32,149 nucleotides of DNA from Gammaproteobacteria bacterium. GTDB lineage: Bacteria > Pseudomonadota > Gammaproteobacteria > JABCZS01. Shown here in pieces: positions 31,692 to 32,149 of the stretch. Location of the stretch: assembly GCA_013289605.1 (NCBI GenBank), contig JABCZS010000018.1, positions 1-32,149 on the forward strand. Reading direction: 5' to 3'. A program made the position numbers and the translations under genes. Under the pieces are notes generated by a model. The model had not been told where the DNA came from. It worked only from the letters and a program-made list of their open reading frames with translations, and did not search any database. Within the stretch, counting starts at the first letter, position 1; each line of letters opens with the position of its first letter.

Positions 31692-32149
31692 ATGTCTAAT
31701 TTTCATTATTACCATCAAGAACTTTATATCGAACAGGTCGGGCTTGCAAAAATTGCGGCACTCTGGGACACTCCGACTTATGTCTATTCCCTGTCTACCT
31801 TGCGCGCAAATTATCAAGCCTTCTCCCGCACCCTCAAGTCCCAGCCGCATTTAATTTGCTATGCCGTCAAAGCGAGCAGCAATATTGGCCTTTTGAATTT
31901 TTTAGCTGCACAAGGCTGCGGCTTTGATATTGTGTCCCAAGGCGAATTGCATCGCGTATTAGCTGCAGGCGGGGATCCGAAAAAAATCGTCTTCTCGGGC
32001 GTGGGTAAAAGTGAACAAGACATACGGCTTGCGCTCAGCAAAGGCATTTTATGTTTTAACGTGGAATCTAAACCTGAACTGCAGCGGATTGCTTTGATCG
32101 CAAAAGAATTAAATCTTATCGCCGCCATTTCGATACGGGTCAATCCCAA
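31692..32149 (+). CDS. lysA: Diaminopimelate decarboxylase (N-terminal part, cut by window edge)
   Basis: 152 codons are visible before the window ends. It decarboxylates meso-diaminopimelate to lysine with pyridoxal phosphate. The start MSNFHYYHQELYIEQVGLAK is followed by TPTYVYSLSTLRANYQAF, the PLP-binding lysine Lys60 in LICYAVKASSN, CGFDIVSQGELHRVLAAGG, IVFSGVGKSEQDI and the barrel strand FNVESKPELQRI. The ATG at 31692 is 4 bp downstream of the lptM stop. All expected N-terminal barrel motifs are present. Confidence 0.96.
   Translation, partial: MSNFHYYHQELYIEQVGLAKIAALWDTPTYVYSLSTLRANYQAFSRTLKSQPHLICYAVKASSNIGLLNFLAAQGCGFDIVSQGELHRVLAAGGDPKKIVFSGVGKSEQDIRLALSKGILCFNVESKPELQRIALIAKELNLIAAISIRVNP

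Overview
The window looks like chromosomal DNA of a Gammaproteobacterium with moderate to low GC. The evidence is a hemC-hemD-hemX-hemY cluster, an lptM-lysA pair, priA, an FdxA-type 7Fe ferredoxin, type II secretion genes and a probable CsrA-binding small RNA. Host-associated or environmental relatives of the Legionellales are plausible, but that placement is inference. There are no rRNA, tRNA, phage or transposase genes in view.

Layout. Positions 1-2820 (minus) hold the haem cluster hemC-hemD-hemX-hemY, with hemY cut by the window edge. At 3010-3527 there is a lone 131-residue unknown gene with a near-consensus promoter and a strong terminator, followed by a long palindromic repeat (3560-3641). 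Positions 3673-6992 hold a bacterial NHEJ locus: ku, and divergently a split LigD made of a separate phosphoesterase protein and a ligase-polymerase protein. A secreted protein with beta-propeller-like repeats follows (7033-8256). Positions 8343-9541 hold a stress-type group: CsbD, a DUF3309-like membrane peptide, a 27-residue membrane peptide and a bacterioferritin-like protein. Positions 9604-15580 (minus) hold gspC-D-E-F-G. Directly upstream on the same strand is a probable Rsm/Csr-type sRNA (about 15682-15817). Then come fdxA, a lysine-rich histone-like protein, xthA, priA and an unknown helical protein.

Positions 20726-21564 contain no convincing gene and are rich in repeats: a second copy of the palindromic element and a 239-bp foldback element. 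Next is a multi-pass membrane protein gene broken by a one-base frameshift (21565-23224). Positions 23221-31553 (minus) form one tightly packed array: RND adaptor, RND pump (interrupted by an in-frame TAA), hemE, HlyD-type lipoprotein, ABC ATPase and ABC-2 permease. The right end has lptM and the start of lysA.

How the parts fit together: hemC, hemD, hemX, hemY and hemE belong to tetrapyrrole synthesis, and hemE lies inside an efflux operon. Ku and split LigD sit beside starvation/oxidative-stress genes (CsbD, ferritin-like), a combination consistent with stationary-phase survival. The sRNA carries two hairpin loops that match the CsrA recognition sequence and lies just upstream of the secretion operon. 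The most noteworthy items are that sRNA, the two palindromic repeats whose stems differ yet remain paired, a PriA that lacks the winged-helix region, and the two disrupted membrane protein genes.
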